Source: JANLSO01 sp031362405 (GTDB taxonomy: Bacteria; Actinomycetota; Thermoleophilia; Miltoncostaeales; Miltoncostaeaceae). From it: a stretch of DNA of 18,201 nucleotides. Below the pieces are notes generated by a model. It saw nothing but the letters and a program-made list of their open reading frames with translations, was not told the DNA's origin and did no database searches. The DNA lies in assembly GCA_031362405.1 (NCBI GenBank), contig JANLSO010000065.1, positions 1 to 18,201 on the forward strand, given 5' to 3'. Both the position numbers and the translations under genes were made by a program. This document shows, piece by piece, positions 1 through 7,156 of the stretch; the stretch's first letter is position 1; every line of letters starts with the position of its first letter.

Positions 1-170
1 GGGTAGTGGTCGGCCCACGTCTGGTGGTCGAGAGCACAGGTGGTGAGCACCGTCACGTCGTGGTGGCGGGCAAGCCAACTCGCGACCCACCGTCCGAGGC
101 CTTCGGCACCTCCGCCGATGTCCGGCCCATACCGAGGTACCACCACTGCAAGGCGCAGGCGTTCGCTCAT
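1..170 (-). CDS. Glycosyltransferase family 4-like protein, N-terminal fragment (runs off the left edge)
   Basis: Only the first 56 codons are in the window. The ATG at 170 overlaps the stop of the upstream gene as ATGA (170-167), which fixes the start. The N-terminus has the GT-B opening strand and glycine-rich acceptor-side loop (VVVPRYGPDIGGGAEGLGRW, residues about 9-28) followed by VTVLTTCALDHQTW. The same pattern occurs in the glycosyltransferase at 1956-3149 (VVPRYG, GGAE, V-TTCA-DH-TW), so the two are probably paralogues. Inferred role: adds a sugar to a lipid-linked surface glycan in the cytoplasm. The donor-binding half is outside the window, so intactness and sugar specificity cannot be judged. 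Confidence 0.8.
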   Translation of the reverse strand, partial: MSERLRLAVVVPRYGPDIGGGAEGLGRWVASWLARHHDVTVLTTCALDHQTWADHY

Positions 171-907
171 CGGCTCACCACCATCGCCGACTGTCGCGCA
201 AGCTCCATGCCCTCGAGAACCCGTAGCGCGACCCGGCGCACGGAGGGCATCTGTGCCGCCACCGCTCGCCCTCGGGCACCCAGGGCCTGGGCTAGGGGCG
301 GATTCTCCAGCAGAAAACGCGTGGCCTCCACGGCCTCCGCAACCGAATGCACCCGAAGGGCCTGCCCACGGCGCAGCAGATCGTGGTCGTCGGTCTGCGG
401 TAGCGCGACCACTGCTCGCCCCGCTCGCCAGCCGTCAAGCGCCGCAGCGAGCGGGGCAACCCCTCGTCCCCACACCCACGCTACGCCGGCGTCAGGCGGC
501 GGCGCCGCCGGGCTCTCGCGCAGCCATGCTCGGCAAATCTCTTCCGGTGCGTTGCCGACATCGAGGCCCGCAATGGTTGCGCTCGGTTCCGGCCGGGGAA
601 GCCCGCAGATCACAACCGACCTGTCTGCGAGGGCGTCGGGGTAGGCGTGAACCTCGCAGGCGTCGAACAGGATGACGGCATCCGCCGCCGCGACAACTGC
701 TGCTCCCCAAGGGGTCGTTCGACCCGGCCCATGAGCCGGCATGACCGCAAGGGGCCGCTCGACGCCGGCCGTCGGAACCGTCGGGTCGTCGACGCCGATC
801 ACCAGCGTTCCGGGCAGCGCGTCGATCCCCGTCCCCAGCTCGTCAACCAGGTGGCCGATCATGAGATTCATCTGCGGGGTCAGGCCTGTGGCGATCTGGA
901 TTTTCAC
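167..907 (-). CDS. Short glycosyltransferase-like protein, probably without catalytic activity
   Basis: 246 aa. It starts at a GTG (907) overlapping the upstream stop as GTGA and ends in an ATGA overlap with the next gene. Residues about 142-200 resemble the second Rossmann half of GT-B enzymes: WGRGVAPLAAAL (146-157) and AGRAVVALPQTD align with the usual EGFGLPxLEAMAAGxPVV block. Both glutamates of the family E-x7-E motif are replaced (W146 and A154 at the likely positions), and there is a four-residue insertion after the helix. The protein is also 100-130 residues shorter than its neighbours, with an N-terminal half that I do not recognise. The open frame and tight coupling suggest it is kept rather than decaying. 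It may be a non-catalytic partner of neighbouring glycosyltransferases or a diverged enzyme. Confidence 0.75.
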   Translation of the reverse strand: MKIQIATGLTPQMNLMIGHLVDELGTGIDALPGTLVIGVDDPTVPTAGVERPLAVMPAHGPGRTTPWGAAVVAAADAVILFDACEVHAYPDALADRSVVICGLPRPEPSATIAGLDVGNAPEEICRAWLRESPAAPPPDAGVAWVWGRGVAPLAAALDGWRAGRAVVALPQTDDHDLLRRGQALRVHSVAEAVEATRFLLENPPLAQALGARGRAVAAQMPSVRRVALRVLEGMELARQSAMVVSR

Positions 908-1959
908 ACCAGGTCTGCGACGAACCCGCGCAGGCGATCCGCGACGGCCTCAGGGCTGAAGTAGGCCAGCTGCGCTCGCCGCCCCTCGGCAATGTGAGCG
1001 CCGAGCCGAGAGTTCTGAAGGACCTCCAGGATGGCCTCGGCCACCAACGAGGGATGTTTCTCGTCGAGCAACAGGCCGGCGCTGCCGACCGTTTCGGGAA
1101 CCGCGCCTGCCGCAAACGCAACGATTGGAAGCGATGCAGCCATCGCCTCGATCAGCGGCACGCAGTAGCCCTCATGGTCGGAAAGACACACGAAGCAGTC
1201 GCTCTGCGCGTAGGCACGCGCCAGGCCGTCGTCGTCTACCGAACCGGCGAAGTCAACGTGATCGCCGAGCTGCAGATCACTCACCAGAGACCGGCAACGC
1301 TCTTCGTATGGCTCCATTCCCTCCCAGGTACCCACGAGGGTGAGCATGGCATCGGTGCCCGCTTGGCGCAGAGCGGCGAGCGCCGCGATCAGGTGGTGCT
1401 GCGCCTTGTTGGGCACGCCACGCCCGACGAAAAGCAGGCGTACACGTCCGTCGTTCACTACGGCGCGAGGGGCGGGCGTAAGGGCGCGACGCATCACTCC
1501 GACCACCCGGGCCGGTGGGTAGCCGAGCACGACGAGCTCATCGGCGTTGAACACGGAATCGGCGGCGGCAACGGTGACACGGTCGGCCAGGAGCGCCAAC
1601 TCAGTGCGACCCTCCGCGCAGGCCTGGGCTACCATCGGGGCGTCCTCCCACAGAAGCTCCGCGGGGGTGATGTTGTGGTAGTGCATCGCCGAACGGTCGC
1701 ACCGGTCGAGCACGTAGCGAAAGGCCGGGCTGCCGATCGAGTAGTGCAAAACGGCAGCGTCGTCGGGCCGGGCAACGGAATCCCAATCCGACACGGGCCT
1801 GACACGGTCGGCAAGCCAGGGATGAATACGACCCTCCTCGCACAGGATCTCCGAGCGCAGACCCATCCCGCGAAACACTCGCTGCGATTCGAGCAGGTGA
1901 TGCGAGATGGCGTCGCGAGGGACCGCACCGGCGCATACCTGGTGGACGCCTCGGCTCAC
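904..1959 (-). CDS. Glycosyltransferase family 4 protein
   Basis: 351 aa from the GTG at 1959, which overlaps the upstream stop as GTGA (1959-1956). The frame stays open further upstream, but that part is arginine/glycine-rich read-through of the neighbouring gene in another frame, so the coupled GTG is preferred. It opens with GVHQVCAGAVPRDAIS (4-19), an opening seen in a branch of surface-glycan glycosyltransferases. It carries HYHNITP (93-99), the second-domain strand LLFVGRGVPNKAQ (175-187), and the donor-binding block with E263 and E271 (DHEGYCVPLIEAMAASLP), so E-x7-E is intact. Both GT-B halves are present and the length is normal. Predicted cytosolic or membrane-associated retaining glycosyltransferase of the locus; the sugar is unknown. 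Confidence 0.9.
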   Translation of the reverse strand: MSRGVHQVCAGAVPRDAISHHLLESQRVFRGMGLRSEILCEEGRIHPWLADRVRPVSDWDSVARPDDAAVLHYSIGSPAFRYVLDRCDRSAMHYHNITPAELLWEDAPMVAQACAEGRTELALLADRVTVAAADSVFNADELVVLGYPPARVVGVMRRALTPAPRAVVNDGRVRLLFVGRGVPNKAQHHLIAALAALRQAGTDAMLTLVGTWEGMEPYEERCRSLVSDLQLGDHVDFAGSVDDDGLARAYAQSDCFVCLSDHEGYCVPLIEAMAASLPIVAFAAGAVPETVGSAGLLLDEKHPSLVAEAILEVLQNSRLGAHIAEGRRAQLAYFSPEAVADRLRGFVADLV

Positions 1960-3149
1960 GACCACGCCTCCAGCGCGCCGAGGAAGCGACCCCGCACCTG
2001 TTCCCACGAGAACGTCGACAGGGCGTATGCGGCTCCGGCTTGCGCCATCTGATCGCGCAGCCGCGGGTCGCCGAGCAGCAGGTCGAGAGACTCCGTGAAC
2101 TGCTCGGACGAATCGAACCAGAGCCCTCCACCGGAGGTACGGCAGTGACTCACCAAGACCTTCGAGCCGCCGTTGACCAGGGCCGGCGTGCCGGCGATCC
2201 ATGCCTCCAGCAGCACCATCCCGAAACTCTCGAGGACCGACGGGTGCAGGAGCACCGCCGCCGCCGCGTAGGCGGCGGCCTGATCGTCGTCGGGGACGAA
2301 GCCGAGCTCGATCACGTGGTCGGCGATGTCGTCGGGGACGGGAAGGTCACCGGAGCCCATCAGCGCCAGCAGGGGCGCATCTGGATTTGAGGATCGGTAG
2401 TCGGCGTAGTTTCGGAAAAGGAGTGGAACACCCTTTCCTCCCTCGCGGCGCCCGGCGTAGAGCAGGTAGCCGGGCGCGATGCCGCGAGAACGGCAGAACT
2501 CCGCGACCCGATCTGCGGAGGGTCGCGGCTCTGGCTCGTAGCCCACCCCCACGACGAGCGATGTCGCCATCGGCGCGAGCTCGCTGATCAAGTCGCGCTC
2601 GCCCTCCGAGTTGGCCATGCAGCCGACCACCCCGTTGAGGACGTCGCGCACGATCGGCAATCGGGCGTGAGGTTCATCGTGCATGCACGGGATCAGCGTC
2701 GTCCGCCCAGGGTGGGCTGCTGCTGCCCAGAAGGCGGTTCCGAACAGGTAGGGCACGCCCACGATCCATGAGTCGCGTCGCAGGCCGAGGGCTTCTTGAA
2801 GCCGCTCCGAGCGGGCGCCGTTGGCCATCCACTCGAGCTGCTCGATGTAGCTCACGGGATGGTTCAGGGCGATGGCCGTGTGGTGACGCCAAAACAGGTT
2901 CTCGTCGCGCCCCGCGCTTACCGGAAACCGATGCACCGGCACGCCGCCCTCGACGGTGGTGCCCTCGGGATGGTGGTTGACCCAGGTGAAGTGATCGATC
3001 GCGCAGGTGGTGAACACCTCGACGGGTGTTCCGTGGGCCGCAAGGTTTTCGGCCACGAGGCGACATAGGGTCTCGGCCCCGCCAACGATGCCGCTGCCAT
3101 AGCGGGGCACCACGAATGCCACCCGCGGCTGCGCGCTTGCTTCGGCCAC
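1956..3149 (-). CDS. Glycosyltransferase family 4 protein
   Basis: 397 aa. The GTG start at 3149 directly follows the TGA of the coiled-coil gene (3152-3150), with no spacer. The N-terminal GT-B domain opens with AFVVPRYGSGIVGGAETLCR (11-30) and FTTCAIDHFTW (46-56). The C-terminal domain has YAGRREGGKGVPLL (231-244) and the donor-site motif with E307 and E315 (LESFGMVLLEAWIAGTP), so E-x7-E is intact. It appears paralogous to the truncated gene at the left edge, sharing the opening and the TTCA-DH-TW block. Its position right after the exporter genes and the coiled-coil protein suggests it works on the exported glycan. Donor and linkage are unknown. Confidence 0.9.
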   Translation of the reverse strand: MAEASAQPRVAFVVPRYGSGIVGGAETLCRLVAENLAAHGTPVEVFTTCAIDHFTWVNHHPEGTTVEGGVPVHRFPVSAGRDENLFWRHHTAIALNHPVSYIEQLEWMANGARSERLQEALGLRRDSWIVGVPYLFGTAFWAAAAHPGRTTLIPCMHDEPHARLPIVRDVLNGVVGCMANSEGERDLISELAPMATSLVVGVGYEPEPRPSADRVAEFCRSRGIAPGYLLYAGRREGGKGVPLLFRNYADYRSSNPDAPLLALMGSGDLPVPDDIADHVIELGFVPDDDQAAAYAAAAVLLHPSVLESFGMVLLEAWIAGTPALVNGGSKVLVSHCRTSGGGLWFDSSEQFTESLDLLLGDPRLRDQMAQAGAAYALSTFSWEQVRGRFLGALEAWS

Positions 3150-3695
3150 TCAGCCCTGCGACGGGGCGGAGCCCTCGAGATCGGCGATGCGCGCCTCTGC
3201 AGCCTGCAGTCGGTCGACGAGCTCCTCGACGCGGCCCATGTGCTGACCGAGATCGCGTTGGCGATCGACCTCGGCTTCACGAACCGCGTCGTGAGCGCCC
3301 TGGGCCTCGGCACGCACGGAAACGAGCTCTTCACGCAGACGCGTGATCTCATGCGCGGTCCGGGTGAGGTACGCCACCAAGGTGCCGTGGTACGAGTTGA
3401 TCTGGGCGGTCAGGCCGTAACCGGGCTGGCTCACCCCGCGCACGAGGGTGGTCTTTACCTTCGTGACGAAACTCCCGACGACGGGCTTCGTCGAGGGATT
3501 GACGGCGGTGTCATAGCGCAGCACCGCCATGCCCCTGACCCGTTCGAGTTCCTCGGGCGAGAAGGGCTCCGCCGCGGGAGGGCGATCCACGATCAGGGCA
3601 TCGACGCCGTAAAGGCCGCGCGCCTTCTTCTCAGCTACCCGTGATCGCAGGTCGGCCATCACCGCGTCGACGTCGATCACTTCGTGCAGGTCCAC
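3150..3695 (-). CDS. Small coiled-coil protein of the polysaccharide export locus
   Basis: 181 aa from a GTG at 3695, the first usable start after the TAG of the ATPase gene; a purine-rich GGGGAAGG sits about 10 nt upstream. There is no signal peptide or strong membrane segment. Residues 1-60 include GLYGVDALIVDRPP. Residues 60-112 (NPSTKPVVGSFVTKVKTTLV and INSYHGTLVAYLTRTA) resemble the helical stub often found in front of methyltransferase or glycosyltransferase domains in surface-glycan loci. Residues about 112-175 are a charged heptad-rich coiled coil. No catalytic domain follows. A scaffold or chain-length ruler role is possible by analogy with the WbdD coiled coil of ABC-dependent O-antigen systems. 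That role is inference; the family itself is not recognised with certainty. Confidence 0.8.
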   Translation of the reverse strand: MDLHEVIDVDAVMADLRSRVAEKKARGLYGVDALIVDRPPAAEPFSPEELERVRGMAVLRYDTAVNPSTKPVVGSFVTKVKTTLVRGVSQPGYGLTAQINSYHGTLVAYLTRTAHEITRLREELVSVRAEAQGAHDAVREAEVDRQRDLGQHMGRVEELVDRLQAAEARIADLEGSAPSQG

Positions 3696-3761
3696 GCTCT
3701 CGGGGCCTTCCCCGTCGCGGTCGAGAGGATCATGTGAGGTCGAGGTCGCGATCTGAGGATC

Positions 3762-5087
3762 CTACAGCTCGTTTTTGGTGCCGCCAGCAGCCACCGAGGA
3801 GGTCCACGATCCGCGTGAGGCCGGCTCGGCAACCACCGCCCAGGCCCCGCTCATGTCTACAGGGCCGACGCCGGTGACGGTGGGGAAAACGCTGAACTCG
3901 AGCCATCGGTCGAGCCAGTGATAGACCACGCTCTCGTCGGACGAGTGGACCGCCATCGTTACGGTGAACCGCCCATCGTGCAGCGACAGCGCGGGAATGG
4001 CGAAACGGACCACCGCACCACTTTCGATGCCAGGGATCTCCAGGGCGTCAAGTCTCGTATTGGTACCGAAAAAGAGCGGCCCGTCGACGGAGTGGATCGC
4101 GATACCGAAAATCGGCGTGGCAACTGGCTTCGCCGCCTCGATTTCCATCTCGATCGTGAACGGTTCGCCACTGACGAACCGGTCGGTCGGGCCCGCCTTA
4201 CCAATCAACCGACTCGCGCGAATCACGGCCTCGCCGTTGCCCCACACGCGCGGGTCGTCCTCGACCTCCGGTTCCTCGGCGTCGTCAACGTCGTCCGCGT
4301 CGACGGGCTCAGTCGCCGGCTGCGCGATCTTCGGCGCGGGCCGGCCATCGCCGGCAAGCCGCCGATGATAGGTCGCAAGGACGTCCGCGGTGGATCCGTC
4401 GTCGATGATTCTTCCGTCTTCGAGCAGGATCGCGCGGTCGCAGACGCGCTCGACAGCGCCCGGATCGTGAGAGACGAATACCAGCGTGCCCCCGCCGCGC
4501 CGGAACTCGAAGATCCGCCCAAAGCACTTTCGCTGGAACGCTTCGTCGCCGACCGCCAGGACCTCGTCGAGCAAAAGCACGTCGGGCCGAACATGCGACG
4601 AGATCGAGAACGCGAGGCGCATCGTCATGCCACTGGAGTACGTGCGAACGGGCATGTCAATGAAGTCTTCGATCTCGGCGAAGTCGACGATCTCGTCGAA
4701 GCGTTTGTCGACGGTTTTCTCCGAGAGACCGAGGATCGCCGCGTTCATGTAGACGTTCTCGCGGCCCGTGAAATCCGGGTGAAAACCCGCACCCAGCTCG
4801 AGCATCGACGCGATTGTGCCGCCGAGCTCGACCGTTCCGGCCTGTGGCGGGATGATGCCGGCAAGCAGCTTGAGCAGGGTGCTCTTACCCGAGCCGTTCT
4901 GGCCGATGATGCCGATCGACTGGCCGGGCTCGACGTCGAGGTCGACCTCCCGCAGCGCCCACTTCTGCGTCGCGGTGGTCCGGCGGCGGCGAAGCGCGGC
5001 TTCCTTCAGGGTGAGGATGCGGTCGTGCAGCACACGAAAGTGCCGCGAGACCCCTCGAAGCCGTATCCGTCCGGGTTCGAGCGCCAC
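3762..5087 (-). CDS. wzt: Polysaccharide ABC transporter ATP-binding protein with C-terminal cargo-binding domain (Wzt type)
   Basis: 441 aa from the GTG at 5087, which overlaps the permease stop as TAGTG. The open frame continues upstream through the permease gene, but only from here does the protein look like an ATPase. Walker A is GQNGSGKST (62-70), the signature is YSSGM (150-154), Walker B is VLLLDE (170-175), and the switch histidine is H207 (VFVSHD). The regulatory loop ELGAGFHPDFTGREN (97-111) is typical of polysaccharide/teichoic-acid exporters. An acidic linker (about 255-283) leads to a beta-rich domain (about 285-435) matching the Wzt C-terminal type, which in known systems recognises the non-reducing end of the glycan. 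It pairs with the permease to export a lipid-linked surface polysaccharide. Confidence 0.93.
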   Translation of the reverse strand: MALEPGRIRLRGVSRHFRVLHDRILTLKEAALRRRRTTATQKWALREVDLDVEPGQSIGIIGQNGSGKSTLLKLLAGIIPPQAGTVELGGTIASMLELGAGFHPDFTGRENVYMNAAILGLSEKTVDKRFDEIVDFAEIEDFIDMPVRTYSSGMTMRLAFSISSHVRPDVLLLDEVLAVGDEAFQRKCFGRIFEFRRGGGTLVFVSHDPGAVERVCDRAILLEDGRIIDDGSTADVLATYHRRLAGDGRPAPKIAQPATEPVDADDVDDAEEPEVEDDPRVWGNGEAVIRASRLIGKAGPTDRFVSGEPFTIEMEIEAAKPVATPIFGIAIHSVDGPLFFGTNTRLDALEIPGIESGAVVRFAIPALSLHDGRFTVTMAVHSSDESVVYHWLDRWLEFSVFPTVTGVGPVDMSGAWAVVAEPASRGSWTSSVAAGGTKNEL

Positions 5088-5881
5088 TAGAGCTCGACCG
5101 CCATCTCGCGCTCGAGACGTTTGAAGACGATCCAACCGACGGCGAGCACGACCGACCCCGCAGCGGCGCAATAGAGCACATCGCCCCATGCCGGCCAGAC
5201 ACCCCAGAAGACAACGTCCTGGATGCTGATCACGAACGGTGAGATCGGGTTCCCGTAGTGCAACAGCGTCTCCGCCCACGGCCGGCCTTCGAGGCCCGAC
5301 ACGGTGCTGAAGCTATAGAAGATCGGTGTGACGAAGATCCACGGCAGGCCGATTGCCGCGAGGATGTGCTCGACGTCACGGAAGTAGACGTTTATCGCCG
5401 ACAGCAACAGACCGAAGCCCGCCGTGATCATGGCGAGAAAGAGGATCAGCACCGGCAGCATCACCAGAGGCAGCCGACTGCCTGTGGTGAGCAGTACGCA
5501 TGTTGGCAGGGCGAGAACGAACATCGCTCCCGCGGTGAACGCGTTCCCGGTCATCGCCGCCAACGGCACGGTCTGGCGGGGGAAACTCACCTTCGTCACG
5601 AGCCCGGCGTTGGCGACGAGGCTCCCCGAGGCGATTTGTGCTCCGCCCAGAAAGAACGTCCAGACCGTGAGCCCCAAAAACAGGAAAAGGGCGTAATTGT
5701 TTATCTTGATCCCGAGCAGGAACTTGAAGACCAGCGAATACGCCCCGACCATGATCGCCGGGGTGATGAGGGTCCACAGCAACCCGAGAGCCGAACCCCT
5801 GTAGCGCTGACGGACCTCGCGGCGGACGAGGTTTCGGTAGAGCGGAAGGTGATGCGCGATCGAGAGATGGCCGGGCGTCAT
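5087..5881 (-). CDS. wzm: ABC-2 type polysaccharide export permease (Wzm type)
   Basis: 264 aa from the ATG at 5881. The frame is open further upstream, but that extension is proline/arginine-rich, runs across the divergent gene's promoter region, and does not resemble the family. The cytoplasmic N-terminus carries the family's RREVRQRYRGSALGLLW (20-36). Six hydrophobic segments follow (about 33-56, 62-85, 106-131, 137-160, 168-190, 230-252), with the conserved cytoplasmic NVYFRDVEHI between segments 4 and 5. An AGGACC ribosome-site-like stretch lies 5-10 nt upstream. First gene of the left-hand run; its stop overlaps the ATPase start. Expected to form the membrane channel for a preassembled undecaprenyl-linked glycan. 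Confidence 0.93.
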   Translation of the reverse strand: MTPGHLSIAHHLPLYRNLVRREVRQRYRGSALGLLWTLITPAIMVGAYSLVFKFLLGIKINNYALFLFLGLTVWTFFLGGAQIASGSLVANAGLVTKVSFPRQTVPLAAMTGNAFTAGAMFVLALPTCVLLTTGSRLPLVMLPVLILFLAMITAGFGLLLSAINVYFRDVEHILAAIGLPWIFVTPIFYSFSTVSGLEGRPWAETLLHYGNPISPFVISIQDVVFWGVWPAWGDVLYCAAAGSVVLAVGWIVFKRLEREMAVEL

Positions 5882-5898
5882 GAGGGTCCTGTCGTCAT
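5878..5898 (-). promoter_or_regulatory. Possible six-codon upstream reading frame overlapping the permease start
   Basis: Just before the permease, ATG ACG ACA GGA CCC TCA TGA reads MTTGPS-stop. Its TGA overlaps the permease ATG as ATGA (5881-5878), the same coupling arrangement as at the gene junctions of this locus. It could be a leader mini-gene controlling permease initiation, or chance. Confidence 0.2.
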
Positions 5899-6006
5899 GG
5901 GAGCGCGACCAGGGTAGCCCATGCGCGGGCGAGGCCCCGGCGGGCGGGTAGCTCCACGAACCCCGCGACGGGCGGCGTTCCCCGAAGGCCCGCGTAGGAT
6001 CCACCC
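5882..6006. promoter_or_regulatory. Divergent intergenic region between the exporter operon and a glycosyltransferase
   Basis: 125 bp separate the permease ATG from the plus-strand GTG at 6007, so promoters for both directions should lie here. On the plus strand TAGGAT (5995-6000) stands six bases before the GTG. On the minus strand TACCCT (5916-5911) could be a -10 box giving a short leader of roughly 20-25 nt. No convincing TTGACA-like -35 box was found for either. Confidence 0.5.
5995..6000 (+). promoter_or_regulatory. Candidate -10 box (TAGGAT) or ribosome site of the 6007 glycosyltransferase
   Basis: TAGGAT fits TANNNT and ends six bases before the GTG start, the spacing expected of a leaderless transcript. 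It also contains AGGA, which could serve as a weak ribosome site 8 nt before the start. The two readings cannot be separated from sequence. No -35 consensus at 15-19 bp. Confidence 0.35.
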
Positions 6007-7131
6007 GTGGCTCAGGATCCGACCAAGACGCTCGTAGTGGGGTTTGACGTGACACCTGCGCCGTCGGCTCCGGCGGGGGTGACGCGGTATGCGCACGACC
6101 TTCTGGCCGCGCTCGACCGTGCTCCGGGTGTGCGGGTGGAGCGGATCGGCATGCCGAAGGTGGTCGGTGGGGGCCTTGTCGGGCGGGTCGCGCGGGGGGC
6201 GGCACGGGATCTTGCGATGTATCCCGTTCTCCTCGATCGGCAGGCGACGCGCCGAGGGGTCGACCTGATCCACTGTCCCGGGCCGATGGTGCCGCAGCGG
6301 TTGACGCGACCTTTGGTGCTCACGATTCACGACATGCTGCCCTGGCGGTATCCCGACCTTTTTTCGCGGCGCAACATCGTCCGCCACCGGTTGCTGGTCG
6401 CGCGGGTCGCGCGGCGGGCGCACCGCATCGTCGTCGGATCGGACTACACGCGCCGTGAGGTCGTCGAGCTTCTGGGGATCCCCGAGTCGCGGGTGGCGGT
6501 CACGCCGTGGGGCGTCGATAGCCGCTTTCGGCCGATTCGGCAGGATCCCGCCGAACTCGCGCACCGGTTCGGCATCCCGCCGGGGCCGTTCGTCTTGGCC
6601 GTCGGAACCGCCGAGCCACGCAAGAACCTTTCCGCCTTGCTTCGCGCCTTCGCGCTGGTTCGCCGCCGGGCGCCCGAGTGCTCGTTGGTGCTGGTCGGCA
6701 CCCAAGACGGTGAGGGCAGCGAGCTCGAGCGTGAGCTGTCGTCGCTGAGCCGGGGCGTGATCCTACCCGGCATCGTCAGCGACGACGATCTCGTCGCGCT
6801 CTACTCATCGACCGCCTGCTTCGTGTTCCCATCGCTTTATGAAGGCTTCGGTTTCCCGCCCCTGGAGGCGATGGCGTGCGGGGCGCCCGTTGTCGCCGCT
6901 GCCCGAACGAGCGTTCCCGAGGTTGTCGGTGACGCGGCGATCCTCGTCGACCCGAACGACGCCGACGCCTTGGCGGATGGCATCGAGCAGGTCGTTCTTT
7001 CCGACGAGATCGCCGCCGACCTGCGCCAGCGGGGCCTGGCGCGCAGTCGTGAATTCACCTGGCAGCGCTGCGCCGAGGCGACCATCGCGGCCTACCGTGC
7101 CGCTCTTGACGACCGCATGACGCACCCCTGA
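6007..7131 (+). CDS. Glycosyltransferase family 4 protein (mannosyltransferase-like)
   Basis: 374 aa from the GTG at 6007; it is the only plus-strand gene of the polysaccharide region. The acceptor domain has GVTRYAHDLLAAL (24-36) and LTIHDMLPWRYPDLF (105-119). The linker strand is RVAVTPWGVD (162-171). The donor domain has VGTAEPRKNLSALLRAF (199-215), including the phosphate-binding R205/K206, and the E-x7-E block E279/E287 in LYEGFGFPPLEAMACGAP. All catalytic-type residues of GT4 are present. It is transcribed away from the exporter operon and towards the potassium-channel gene, with 10 bp between the two stops. Likely adds a sugar to the same glycan; mannosyltransferase is only the nearest motif resemblance. 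Confidence 0.92.
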   Translation: MAQDPTKTLVVGFDVTPAPSAPAGVTRYAHDLLAALDRAPGVRVERIGMPKVVGGGLVGRVARGAARDLAMYPVLLDRQATRRGVDLIHCPGPMVPQRLTRPLVLTIHDMLPWRYPDLFSRRNIVRHRLLVARVARRAHRIVVGSDYTRREVVELLGIPESRVAVTPWGVDSRFRPIRQDPAELAHRFGIPPGPFVLAVGTAEPRKNLSALLRAFALVRRRAPECSLVLVGTQDGEGSELERELSSLSRGVILPGIVSDDDLVALYSSTACFVFPSLYEGFGFPPLEAMACGAPVVAAARTSVPEVVGDAAILVDPNDADALADGIEQVVLSDEIAADLRQRGLARSREFTWQRCAEATIAAYRAALDDRMTHP

Positions 7132-7156
7132 GAGCCCAGGGTCAGGGTCTGGGCTC
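7132..7156. terminator. Inverted repeat between convergent genes, probable bidirectional terminator
   Basis: GAGCCCAG (7132-7139) and CTGGGCTC (7149-7156) form a perfect 8-bp stem with a 9-nt loop. It starts right after the TGA of the plus-strand glycosyltransferase and contains the potassium channel's stop codon in the loop. No T-tract follows on either side, so it is not a textbook intrinsic terminator, but GC-rich hairpins without U-tracts are common between convergent genes in high-GC bacteria. Confidence 0.5.

Noticed and set aside
3696..3764. The coiled-coil frame is open back to the TAG of the ATPase gene in the same frame, suggesting read-through fusion
   Set aside because: The 22 intervening codons contain no start, and nothing indicates TAG suppression. 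GTG at 3695 with a purine-rich stretch upstream is sufficient.
3918..5090. 390-codon plus-strand open frame opposite the ABC ATPase
   Set aside because: It is the antisense reading of a gene with intact Walker and signature motifs; it is Asp/Arg-rich and not family-like.
5882..6205. Upstream extension of the permease frame across the divergent promoter into the 6007 gene
   Set aside because: It is proline/arginine-rich, lies over another gene's start, and is unlike Wzm permeases, which begin near the RRE-RQRYRGS block.
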